This document shows, in pieces, positions 30,292-37,462 of a stretch of DNA of 64,000 nt; within the stretch, counting starts at the first letter, position 1, and each line of letters starts with the position of its first letter. This DNA comes from Mucilaginibacter gossypii (GTDB taxonomy: Bacteria > Bacteroidota > Bacteroidia > Sphingobacteriales > Sphingobacteriaceae), in the NCBI RefSeq assembly GCF_900100945.1, contig NZ_FNCG01000021.1, positions 1 through 64,000 of the forward strand. Reading direction: 5' to 3'. The notes beneath the pieces were generated by a model. It was given only the letters and a program-made list of their open reading frames with translations. It was not told the DNA's origin and searched no databases. Position numbers and translations under genes: made by a program.

Positions 30292-30894
30292 TTACAGCTT
30301 CAGGTTATCTACGAGGTTATGAACAGATGCCAAAATGATATCCAAATTTGCAGGAGAATCTGTCACTTTTGAGATCATGATACCGCCCTCAATAAGCGCT
30401 ATCATGCTTAAGGCCGTTTCTGTAGTATTAATATCAGGCTTCAGTTCCCCTGCTTCAATGCCTGCCTTAATGAGGTTTTCAATACCCGTTTTCCAGCGGA
30501 TCACTGCCCTGGCAGCTTTATCTTTCAATAATGGGTTAGTATCGTCGGCATCAACAGCGGTATTCAGGATAGGGCAACCACCGGGAATAAAATCACCCCG
30601 GGTAAAACTGTGGTATACCTGGGCATAAACCAATAATTTATCATGATAGCTGGTGGCCCGCTGAATCCGTTCCTGGATCTGCTTGCGCACCTTGCCCGAG
30701 TTGTATTCAAATACTTCGGCAGCTACTTCTTCCTTGTTTTTAAAATTACCGTAAATACTGCCTTTGGTTAGTCCGGTAGCTTCGGTAAGGTCGGAAAGGG
30801 ATGTGCCGGCATACCCCCTTTTATTGAACACGGGTGAGGTACGCTCAATAATGAATTGACGTGTACGTTCGGCTTTTGACAATTCGTTTTCCAT
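30292..30894 (-). CDS. TetR family transcriptional regulator
   Basis: A 200-residue repressor with an N-terminal helix-turn-helix (GTSLSDLTEATGLTKGSIYG, about 26-45) and a C-terminal ligand domain rich in helices. The palindrome ATACCAATTGGTAT lies 10 bases before its start, and related sites precede the efflux gene and the SDR gene upstream, so it probably represses itself and both neighbours and is released by the exported compound. Confidence 0.92.
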   Translation of the reverse strand: MENELSKAERTRQFIIERTSPVFNKRGYAGTSLSDLTEATGLTKGSIYGNFKNKEEVAAEVFEYNSGKVRKQIQERIQRATSYHDKLLVYAQVYHSFTRGDFIPGGCPILNTAVDADDTNPLLKDKAARAVIRWKTGIENLIKAGIEAGELKPDINTTETALSMIALIEGGIMISKVTDSPANLDIILASVHNLVDNLKL

Positions 30895-30903
30895 ATTACA
30901 AAT

Positions 30904-30917
30904 ATACCAATTGGTAT
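30904..30917. promoter_or_regulatory. TetR operator, site 1 (before tetR)
   Basis: The perfect palindrome ATACCAATTGGTAT lies between the end of the efflux gene and the tetR start codon. It shares the ATACCAAT-GGTAT core with sites 2 and 3. Confidence 0.75.
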
Positions 30918-30921
30918 TTAA

Positions 30922-32463
30922 TTAGTGGTCATTTATGATAACAACAGCCCGGGCTTGTTTTTTACGGTTGATAACAAGGAATAAGAGCGGCATAGCCAGT
31001 AAAAATATCAAACCCGAAAGTAGGTAGGCATCCAGGTAACTTAATAAAAATGATTGCCTGTTAATGGTATTATCAATAACCGCAATGGCCTTTTTATGAG
31101 CGTCAAATGATGAAAAACCCCGGCTGCTGAAATAGTTGCTAAGCTTGGCGATCCTTGCTGTAGTTTGATCATTGAAAATATTGATATTGGATAACAGGTC
31201 ATTGCGGTGTAATCCGAAACGTTGGGCTACATATGTATTAATTACGGCGATACCAAATGAACCACCTAACTGCCGCATCATATTATTTAAAGCAGTTCCC
31301 TGTGGAATGTCTTTAGGTTCGAGCCCCGATACTGCTAAAGCGGTAAGGGGTACGGTTAATAAGGCAATACCCATGGCACGGTAAATTAGTGGGCCAACCA
31401 AATCACCAGGCGCTGCCTCCAGATTCATGTGCGACATTTGCCAGGTAAAGCTGATGAAGATAACGAACCCCGCAGTAATGATGATCAACGGAGATACACC
31501 TTTTTTTAACAATGTGGCCGAAAATAACAAGCCCACAATGGCCAGTACCGCGCCTGGCAACAGAATAAGCCCCGTAATAGTTGGCGGGAACAGGAGCACT
31601 CTTTGGGCAAGCACAGGTGTGAGGAATACAGACGTAAACAAGCCAAACCCGGTTACAAATGTCAGTATAGCCGCTACAGCGAGCGACTTGCTTCTCAGTA
31701 CCCGTAGATCAATAACCGGGTTAGGGGTTGTAAGCTCCCACCAAATGAAAGTACTAAGACTTATAATGGCTATTATAGTAAGCACTATAATGTAACCGGC
31801 GGCAAACCAGTCGTCAGTTTCACCGCGTTCTAATACAGTTTGAAGCGAGCCGATGCCTATAATCAGCAGAAGGATGCCCCACCAGTCCACACTTTTTACT
31901 TTGGCTTTGATCTCCGGTTCGGTAACCAGCAATAAACTTGATATGGTTACAGCAATACCGATTGGGATGTTGATGTAAAAGATCCATGGCCAGCTATAAT
32001 TTTCGGTAATGAACCCACCCAGGGTAGGGCCGATGGTTGGACCTAGAAATACACCTACGCCAAATAGCGCGCTGGCTATACCTACGCGGTCTTTACCATA
32101 AACTTCAAACACAATGGCTTGAGATACTGATAACAGCGCGCCACCGCCAATGCCCTGTAAAAAGCGAAAAGCAACCAGTGTCCATATGTTTGACGATAGT
32201 CCACACATGGCCGAAAAGAAAGTAAACGCGATGATTGAACCGATATAATAATTACGACGGCCAAGCTTGGTGGTTAAAAAGCTGGTCATCGGGATTACGA
32301 TGATATTCGCTATAGCGTAGGCGGTTATCACCCAGGAAGTATCTTCGAGCGTGGCGCCAAGGTTACCGCTCATATGCGAAAGGGCAACATTTACTATTGA
32401 GGTATCTATCAGTTCCATAATAGCGGCTGCTATAACGGTAATGATTAGGATGCTTTTTTTCAT
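30922..32463 (-). CDS. DHA2 family multidrug efflux MFS transporter (EmrB/QacA type)
   Basis: A 513-residue inner-membrane drug/proton antiporter with about 14 helices. It starts IMELIDTSIVNVALSHMSGN (motif D1 of the DHA2 group) and has GRRNYYIGS in the first loop and GVFLGPTIGPTLGGFI as motif C of antiporters. No EmrA-like membrane-fusion or TolC-like gene is adjacent. It lies between the SDR and tetR genes on the same strand, with its own operator at 32491-32524. Confidence 0.92.
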   Translation of the reverse strand: MKKSILIITVIAAAIMELIDTSIVNVALSHMSGNLGATLEDTSWVITAYAIANIIVIPMTSFLTTKLGRRNYYIGSIIAFTFFSAMCGLSSNIWTLVAFRFLQGIGGGALLSVSQAIVFEVYGKDRVGIASALFGVGVFLGPTIGPTLGGFITENYSWPWIFYINIPIGIAVTISSLLLVTEPEIKAKVKSVDWWGILLLIIGIGSLQTVLERGETDDWFAAGYIIVLTIIAIISLSTFIWWELTTPNPVIDLRVLRSKSLAVAAILTFVTGFGLFTSVFLTPVLAQRVLLFPPTITGLILLPGAVLAIVGLLFSATLLKKGVSPLIIITAGFVIFISFTWQMSHMNLEAAPGDLVGPLIYRAMGIALLTVPLTALAVSGLEPKDIPQGTALNNMMRQLGGSFGIAVINTYVAQRFGLHRNDLLSNINIFNDQTTARIAKLSNYFSSRGFSSFDAHKKAIAVIDNTINRQSFLLSYLDAYLLSGLIFLLAMPLLFLVINRKKQARAVVIINDH

Positions 32464-32490
32464 TGAAGTATGAGTTAGAAACTAATAATT

Positions 32491-32524
32491 GTCATAAAAA
32501 ATACCAATCGGTATTTTTTATGAC
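32491..32524. promoter_or_regulatory. TetR operator, site 2 (before the efflux gene)
   Basis: Fifteen-base perfect arms around AATC; the centre reads AATACCAATCGGTATT. The site is 28 bases before the efflux start codon. Confidence 0.8.
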
Positions 32525-32543
32525 AAAAAAACTAAACCAGAAA

Positions 32544-33281
32544 TTATCTCTGGTGCAGAGCTTTTAAAGCTTCGGCTGGGTTTGACAGGAACAGACGGTA
32601 GAATGGTTCGGTACCACCAACGCGGATCTCAAAGTTGTCGGTTTCAAAGCCTGCTACAAATTCATCAGCAACCTGCGACGCCGGGATACCGTTATGTCCG
32701 CCAATTTCTGCCGAAAATTCGGTATCGACCAATGGAGGCATTAGCTCAAATACTTTAATGTTAGTGTCTTCTAAAGCAGCTCTCAATGAAATGGTGTAAG
32801 AGTGCAGAGCGGCTTTAGTTGCTGAGTAGGTAGCAGTTTGTTTGCCAGGCAAAAAGGCAACTATTGATGATACGTTTACGATAGCCGCTTCGCTTTGCTG
32901 CTGTAAAACCGGAAGCAGTTTTTCGTTAAGGCGGATTACTGAAATATAGTTGGTAAACATTTCAGTTTGTGCGTTTTCAAAAACGTTGGGCGTAGTAAGC
33001 AGATCGTTAATTGAAGCTGCACCGGCGTTATTGATCACCACATTTAGCTGAGGGAAATCTTTTTTCACTTTTGCGGTTAGTGCCTCTACATCATCTGCAT
33101 TTGAGATATCGGCCTTAATAGCGGTTACATTTTGTAATTGGGCGGCTGCTTTGTCCAAGCGATCCTGGTTGCGGCCTATAATAATTACGTGGTTATTTTT
33201 AGCTGATAGTTGTTTAGCTATTTCAAAACCTATTCCGGCGCTGCCGCCGGTTATCAATACTGTATTTTGTGAAATTTTCAT
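32544..33281 (-). CDS. Short-chain dehydrogenase/reductase (DltE-like)
   Basis: About 245 residues from the ATG at 33281 (MKISQNTVLITGGSAGIGFE); an ATG at 33296 is also possible. NAD(P) binding is by TGGSAGIG; NNAG and the catalytic YSATK (tyrosine and lysine four apart) are present. The substrate is unknown. It has its own copy of the TetR-type operator at 33311-33340, so it belongs to the tetR/efflux regulon and may modify the compound that the pump exports. Confidence 0.9.
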   Translation of the reverse strand: MKISQNTVLITGGSAGIGFEIAKQLSAKNNHVIIIGRNQDRLDKAAAQLQNVTAIKADISNADDVEALTAKVKKDFPQLNVVINNAGAASINDLLTTPNVFENAQTEMFTNYISVIRLNEKLLPVLQQQSEAAIVNVSSIVAFLPGKQTATYSATKAALHSYTISLRAALEDTNIKVFELMPPLVDTEFSAEIGGHNGIPASQVADEFVAGFETDNFEIRVGGTEPFYRLFLSNPAEALKALHQR

Positions 33282-33310
33282 GTTGTTGAGTGTCATTTAG
33301 TTTTGACAGT

Positions 33311-33340
33311 ACAAAAATATACCAATCGGTATATTTTTGT
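33311..33340. promoter_or_regulatory. TetR operator, site 3 (before the SDR gene)
   Basis: Thirteen-base perfect arms (ACAAAAATATACC and GGTATATTTTTGT) around AATC, 30 bases before the preferred SDR start codon. Confidence 0.8.
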
Positions 33341-33422
33341 ATCATTCATTTGTCATTGTTGTAAATTGTTGATTTTTAGGAATAGAAGAAATTTGCACTC
33401 ATTTGTAACGAGCAGAAAAAAT

Positions 33423-33511
33423 GTCATAGCGAGGAGGAACGACGAAGCAATCGCATGCTATACAGGGCGGATATGCTTTCGTGCGATTGCCGCGCTGCGC
33501 TCGCAATGGCA
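33423..33511. repeat. REP-like interspersed repeat, class 2, copy 1
   Basis: Starts GTCATAGCGAGGAGGAACGA, has GCAATCGCATGC and TCGTGCGATTGCCGCGC as facing arms and ends GCTCGCAATGGCAT. A degenerate copy is at 46405-46480. It lies between the divergently placed SDR promoter and the end of lutC. Confidence 0.75.
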
Positions 33512-33529
33512 TGAACTTTTAAGTGGTTT

Positions 33530-34123
33530 TTACGAAAGTATAAAAACCGATAAACTCCTTGGCCCATGCGCACCAATCACTAATGACTGCTCAATATCCG
33601 CTGTTTTTGAAGGGCCGGAGATAAACGAGCCATAGCCATAATCAGCATCGACAATTACCTTGTAAGCTTGCGCCATGGTAGGTACAAAATCATCTTTACC
33701 GATCACTACCGCCAGATGCTGGGCAATAAATGGCAACACCCGGCTACCCATATCCTTTTCAGTAAGCCAGAGGGCCCCGTTTTCGGCAACACCAAGTTTA
33801 GTACTAAGTACGGTTAGCTCCACATCGGCAAAGTTGTGGCCGTCTTCGTGTTTCACGTTTTCTGCATAAATGTAATCGCTCAGTTCGTTAAGGGCAGATA
33901 TGATTTTTACACCGGGTTTAAATTCATTGTTGATGATGGTTTTGATCTCATCAAAGCCGCTAACCTCATAAACAAAGCTGCCGCCTGCTGTAGCTATGGT
34001 TTTGTATTTTGACACAAGGTCTGTTCTAACATCGGTTAAGGTATTCAGCACTTCCATATCAGGCAGCGGGTTTGCTGCCGGCTGATTAAATTTTACAGCG
34101 GCTAATATCTTTTCGCGACTCAT
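33530..34123 (-). CDS. lutC: Lactate utilization protein C (LUD domain)
   Basis: About 197 residues from the ATG at 34123 (MSREKILAAVKFNQP), which overlaps the lutB stop codon as TAATG. It has the LUD fold (YVYEV-like core, VAENGALWLTEKDMGSRVLP, FISGPSKTADIEQSLVIGAH), the last segment being the family signature. It works with LutA and LutB in the cytoplasmic iron-sulfur complex that oxidises L-lactate to pyruvate. It is last in the lutA-lutB-lutC operon. Confidence 0.9.
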   Translation of the reverse strand: MSREKILAAVKFNQPAANPLPDMEVLNTLTDVRTDLVSKYKTIATAGGSFVYEVSGFDEIKTIINNEFKPGVKIISALNELSDYIYAENVKHEDGHNFADVELTVLSTKLGVAENGALWLTEKDMGSRVLPFIAQHLAVVIGKDDFVPTMAQAYKVIVDADYGYGSFISGPSKTADIEQSLVIGAHGPRSLSVFILS

Positions 34124-35508
34124 TAGTTTTTTGCTCCTTTCCTTTTGGCATACCATTCGCCAAACGATTCATCGGGTGCTTTTGGCATTTCGCGTTGGTT
34201 GTACCAGGGATTTAATTTATTATTTACCGCAAATGGGGCATATTTAAACACCAGTCGACCGGTTTTTCCCCCCATACGGTATAAAGTTGGTGAGGCCAAT
34301 GTTAAAGCCATAGCCTTCATAGCCATAGTTTTGGCTTTGGGCGAATAGCCTTCCTTAACAATTACCTGCCGCCATTTATACAGCTGGTCATGAATATCTA
34401 TTTTAACCGGGCACACATTGCTGCACGAACCGCAAAGAGTAGAAGCAAAGGGCAGGTCGGCATATTTTTTCATGTCGAGGTTAGGGGCGAGGATTGAGCC
34501 TATCGGCCCTGCGACAGCAGTATGGTAGCTGTGCCCGCCGCTTTTGCGGTAAACGGGACAAGTGTTCATACAAGCCCCGCACCGGATACATTTTAATGAA
34601 TTGCGAAACTCCTCGCGACCCAACTGAATGCTGCGCCCGTTATCAACAATAACAATATGAATTTCGGTACCATCCTGTGGTTTGCTGAAATGGCTTGAGT
34701 AAGTAGTAATTGGCTGGCCGGTAGCGCTGCGGGTAAGCAGGCGCAGAAACACACCAAGATGCTTCCTTTCGGGGATGATCTTTTCAATACCCATCGACGC
34801 AATATGGATCTCAGCCAGGTGCGCCCCCATGTCGGCGTTACCCTCGTTGGTACAAATCACAAACTCGCCGGTTTCTGCCACGGCAAAATTAACCCCCGTA
34901 AGCGCCGCGCGACGGGTTAAAAACACCTCGCGTAAATGTTGACGGGCAGTTTCAGTCAATATTTTAGGGTCTGATTCACCTTTGGCCGAACCTAAATGCT
35001 CGTGGAAAATATCGCCTATTTCTTCTTTCTTTTTATGGATACATGGCAGTACGATATGACTTGGCGGTTCATTGGCCAACTGTACGATGCGCTCTCCGAG
35101 ATCGGAGTCAATTACGTCGATGCCCTGTTCTTTCAGGTATTCATTTAAATGGCATTCCTCGGTAAGCATCGACTTGCTTTTAACCATTTTAGTAATGCCC
35201 CTTTGCTCGAGCAGGTTGTGTACAATCTGGTTATGTTCAGCCGCGTCTGCAGCCCAGTGTACTATGATGCCATTTTTAATGGCGTTAGCCTCAAACTGTT
35301 CCAGGTAGGTGCTCAGGTTTGAGAGTACGTTAAATTTTATTTGTGATGCCGTTTCGCGCAGCAGTTCCCATTCGGGGAGTTTATGAGCGGCAATGTCCCG
35401 TTTGGCACGTACCCACCACAGGGTTTCGTCGTGCCAGTTTACACGTGGCTCGTCGCGGTTAAATTCGGCAGCTAAATGCGGGTGATCTTTGGTAGTTGCG
35501 GTGCTCAT
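34123..35508 (-). CDS. lutB: Lactate utilization iron-sulfur protein B
   Basis: A 461-residue protein with an N-terminal LUD domain and two ferredoxin-type [4Fe-4S] sites: C307, C310, C313, C317 (CIRCGACMNTCPVYR) and C359, C362, C366 (CGSCSNVCPVK). It carries electrons within the LutABC lactate oxidation complex. Start and stop overlap its neighbours by one base (TAATG on both sides), so translation of all three is coupled. Confidence 0.95.
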   Translation of the reverse strand: MSTATTKDHPHLAAEFNRDEPRVNWHDETLWWVRAKRDIAAHKLPEWELLRETASQIKFNVLSNLSTYLEQFEANAIKNGIIVHWAADAAEHNQIVHNLLEQRGITKMVKSKSMLTEECHLNEYLKEQGIDVIDSDLGERIVQLANEPPSHIVLPCIHKKKEEIGDIFHEHLGSAKGESDPKILTETARQHLREVFLTRRAALTGVNFAVAETGEFVICTNEGNADMGAHLAEIHIASMGIEKIIPERKHLGVFLRLLTRSATGQPITTYSSHFSKPQDGTEIHIVIVDNGRSIQLGREEFRNSLKCIRCGACMNTCPVYRKSGGHSYHTAVAGPIGSILAPNLDMKKYADLPFASTLCGSCSNVCPVKIDIHDQLYKWRQVIVKEGYSPKAKTMAMKAMALTLASPTLYRMGGKTGRLVFKYAPFAVNNKLNPWYNQREMPKAPDESFGEWYAKRKGAKN

Positions 35509-36245
35509 TACATGCTGTGGTTTAAAATTTCGGCTACGTGAATTACTTTAACATCGCTGTTTTGACGGCGCAGGATGCCTTCGAGGTGCATCAGGCACGA
35601 AAGATCGGCCGAGGTGATGTACTGTGCCCCGTGCGATATGTGATCGGCCACACGGTCTTTCCCCATTTTGGCCGACACTGCCTCCTCGACTACACAAAAC
35701 GTTCCTCCAAAACCGCAGCAATCATCCTGGCGGCTAAGTGGTACCAGTTCCAGTCCATTCACCAGATCCAGTAACTGGGCCGGTTTGCTGAATGGTTCGG
35801 CAACAAGCTCACTCATTTGGGCTATGCGTAAACCACGCAAACCATGGCAGCTCTGGTGTAAACCAACCTTGTAAGGGAAACTGGCCGAAAGTTGTTTTAC
35901 TTTTAAAACATCAACCAAAAACTCAGTAAGCTCATAAACTTTTTTGCGGATCTCGGTAGCCTGTTCTTCTTTCCCATCGGCATATAAATGCTCTTTGATA
36001 TGCAGGGTGCAACTCCCCGAAGGGCAAACGATATAATCGTATCCCGAAAAATTATCGACAAATAAATTATTGCAGCCACTGGTTAAATGCTCATAGCCCG
36101 AATTGGCCATAGGCTGTCCGCAGCAGGTTTGATTTTTAGGGTAGTGGACTTCACAGCCAAGTTTCTCCAGTAACTCCAGCGTGGCAATAGCCGCTTTGGG
36201 GTAAAACTGGTCAACATAGCAAGGAACAAACAAGGCAACTCTCAT
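35508..36245 (-). CDS. lutA: Lactate utilization protein A (CCG domains)
   Basis: A 245-residue cysteine-rich protein with two CCG domains (CCGQPMANSGY about 41 and CCGFGGTF about 176), as in LutA/YkgE and the heterodisulfide reductase-type subunits. It is the first gene of the lut operon and, with LutB and LutC, oxidises L-lactate. Pyruvate formed here would feed PEP synthase (16391). No LldP-type permease or LutR is adjacent. Confidence 0.95.
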   Translation of the reverse strand: MRVALFVPCYVDQFYPKAAIATLELLEKLGCEVHYPKNQTCCGQPMANSGYEHLTSGCNNLFVDNFSGYDYIVCPSGSCTLHIKEHLYADGKEEQATEIRKKVYELTEFLVDVLKVKQLSASFPYKVGLHQSCHGLRGLRIAQMSELVAEPFSKPAQLLDLVNGLELVPLSRQDDCCGFGGTFCVVEEAVSAKMGKDRVADHISHGAQYITSADLSCLMHLEGILRRQNSDVKVIHVAEILNHSM

Positions 36246-36414
36246 CGTTTACACGTTTACTTTATTGGTTAAAGCAATATTAACGTTTATAATTTGCACA
36301 ACTATCCTTTGGTATCCTGCCGGCAAATTAAACGGTTATATACTAACATCGAAAGTACAGCTAAGTGTGATACGAGTTTTCAATTTTATTTGCAAAATGC
36401 TGACGTTTATTTGC

Positions 36415-36540
36415 AAGTTGTCTGAACCTGGATTTGGGGGATTTTTTGGAAGACAGGATTTTTGAATGTGGAGTGAATTGAAAGGGCGCAATTAAAATCC
36501 AATAAATCTCTTAATCCTAAAAATCCCGGTTCAGAATTTA
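36415..36540. repeat. TGTCTGAAC-type inverted repeat element, copy 1
   Basis: Outer arms TGTCTGAACCTGGATTTGGG and (reversed) AATCCCGGTTCAGA enclose AT-rich sequence. Related elements are at 40225-40480, 43005-43085 and 54143-54240. It fills part of the 436-base gap after lutA. Confidence 0.7.
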
Positions 36541-36681
36541 GGGCGTTGCATTCGGCCAGGCTTTCCGCTCATACTGCGCAGGCTTTAGTCACAGGCGGGT
36601 ATCCGCTGCAATCCTTAACGCGAAATTTGTTTTCAATTATAAATTCGTTGCTAAACGCTCCCCCTTTAGGGGGCTGGGGGG
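36541..36681. repeat. Probable degenerate repeats before the START gene
   Basis: GGCGGGTATCCGCTGCAATC and CCCCCTTTAGGGGGCTGGGG look like common Bacteroidota intergenic repeats from general experience; a related CCCGGGGGAGATTTAGAGGG motif is at about 50708-50730. No gene is supported. Confidence 0.4.
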
Positions 36682-37326
36682 CTACTGCACATATGCCAGC
36701 TTCACATCCCTATAAGCCGGTTTCTGCAATTGTTTTTTTAAACCTTTAAAACTTTCGGTAGGGCCTTGTGCGGCAAACATATTGATAAGCCAGGCAGGTA
36801 CAGAGCCCCCCGGATCAAGGTGCAGGGTGTAAACGATACTTACATGATTGCTATCAACGGGAGTGATAACCCACCTGCCGGTTGAGTTTTCAACTCTTAC
36901 GATGCCATCTTTCGCGGGTACCATATTTGAGATAACCGGCGCGTCGATGGTAACAATTTTGGTTTTGGGATCTTGCGTAACTTTTAAATGAGCCACAAAA
37001 TCGCGGTTGTGTACCGGCCATGGTATGTTTACCTCCGAGTAATAATAAATATCTGACGGAGACACCTGCTTAATAATAGTAGCCGATTTGGTATGGTAAA
37101 CCCACTCGCTGCAGGTTTTGATATCCATTAGCACAGCTACCAACTGTGCTGCTGAAGCATTAAATGTACATTCAACTTTTATGGCTTTGATTTTTGAATC
37201 TGCAATATGGCGGGTGTAAACCCTGATGCCTTCCTTGTCGGTGCTTAATGACCATGGCTCTTCCGGGCCAGCTACGGCAAACTTGGCAACAAATAATAAG
37301 AATACGATAGATAATATCCTGCGCAT
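36682..37326 (-). CDS. Secreted START-domain lipid-binding protein
   Basis: A 214-residue protein with signal peptide MRRILSIVFLLFVAKFAVAG and a START domain (WSLSTDKEGIRVYTRH; CSEWVYHTKSATII; YYYSEVNIPWPVHNRDFVAH; GRWVITPV), a helix-grip fold with a deep hydrophobic pocket. Bacterial members bind lipids or other apolar ligands; the ligand is unknown. It is a single gene. Confidence 0.88.
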   Translation of the reverse strand: MRRILSIVFLLFVAKFAVAGPEEPWSLSTDKEGIRVYTRHIADSKIKAIKVECTFNASAAQLVAVLMDIKTCSEWVYHTKSATIIKQVSPSDIYYYSEVNIPWPVHNRDFVAHLKVTQDPKTKIVTIDAPVISNMVPAKDGIVRVENSTGRWVITPVDSNHVSIVYTLHLDPGGSVPAWLINMFAAQGPTESFKGLKKQLQKPAYRDVKLAYVQ

Positions 37327-37372
37327 GATAATCAGTGACTGTAAATAAGGTGAGGCAAATTTATATACAAAA

Positions 37373-37397
37373 ACAGGCCGGGGTTGCCCCGGCCTGT
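37373..37397 (-). terminator. Terminator of the GH78 gene
   Basis: A perfect GC-rich hairpin ACAGGCCGGGG/CCCCGGCCTGT with a 3-base loop, followed on the minus strand by TTTTTG, 66 bases after the GH78 stop codon. Confidence 0.85.
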
Positions 37398-37462
37398 CAA
37401 TTAAAGGTCATTTGATATGCGTAGATATTAAAATATGAAAGTGCTATGGCATTTCCAGCTTA

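Noticed and set aside
36265..36749. Two short plus-strand open frames after lutA
   Set aside because: They lie in repeat sequence and show no conserved pattern.
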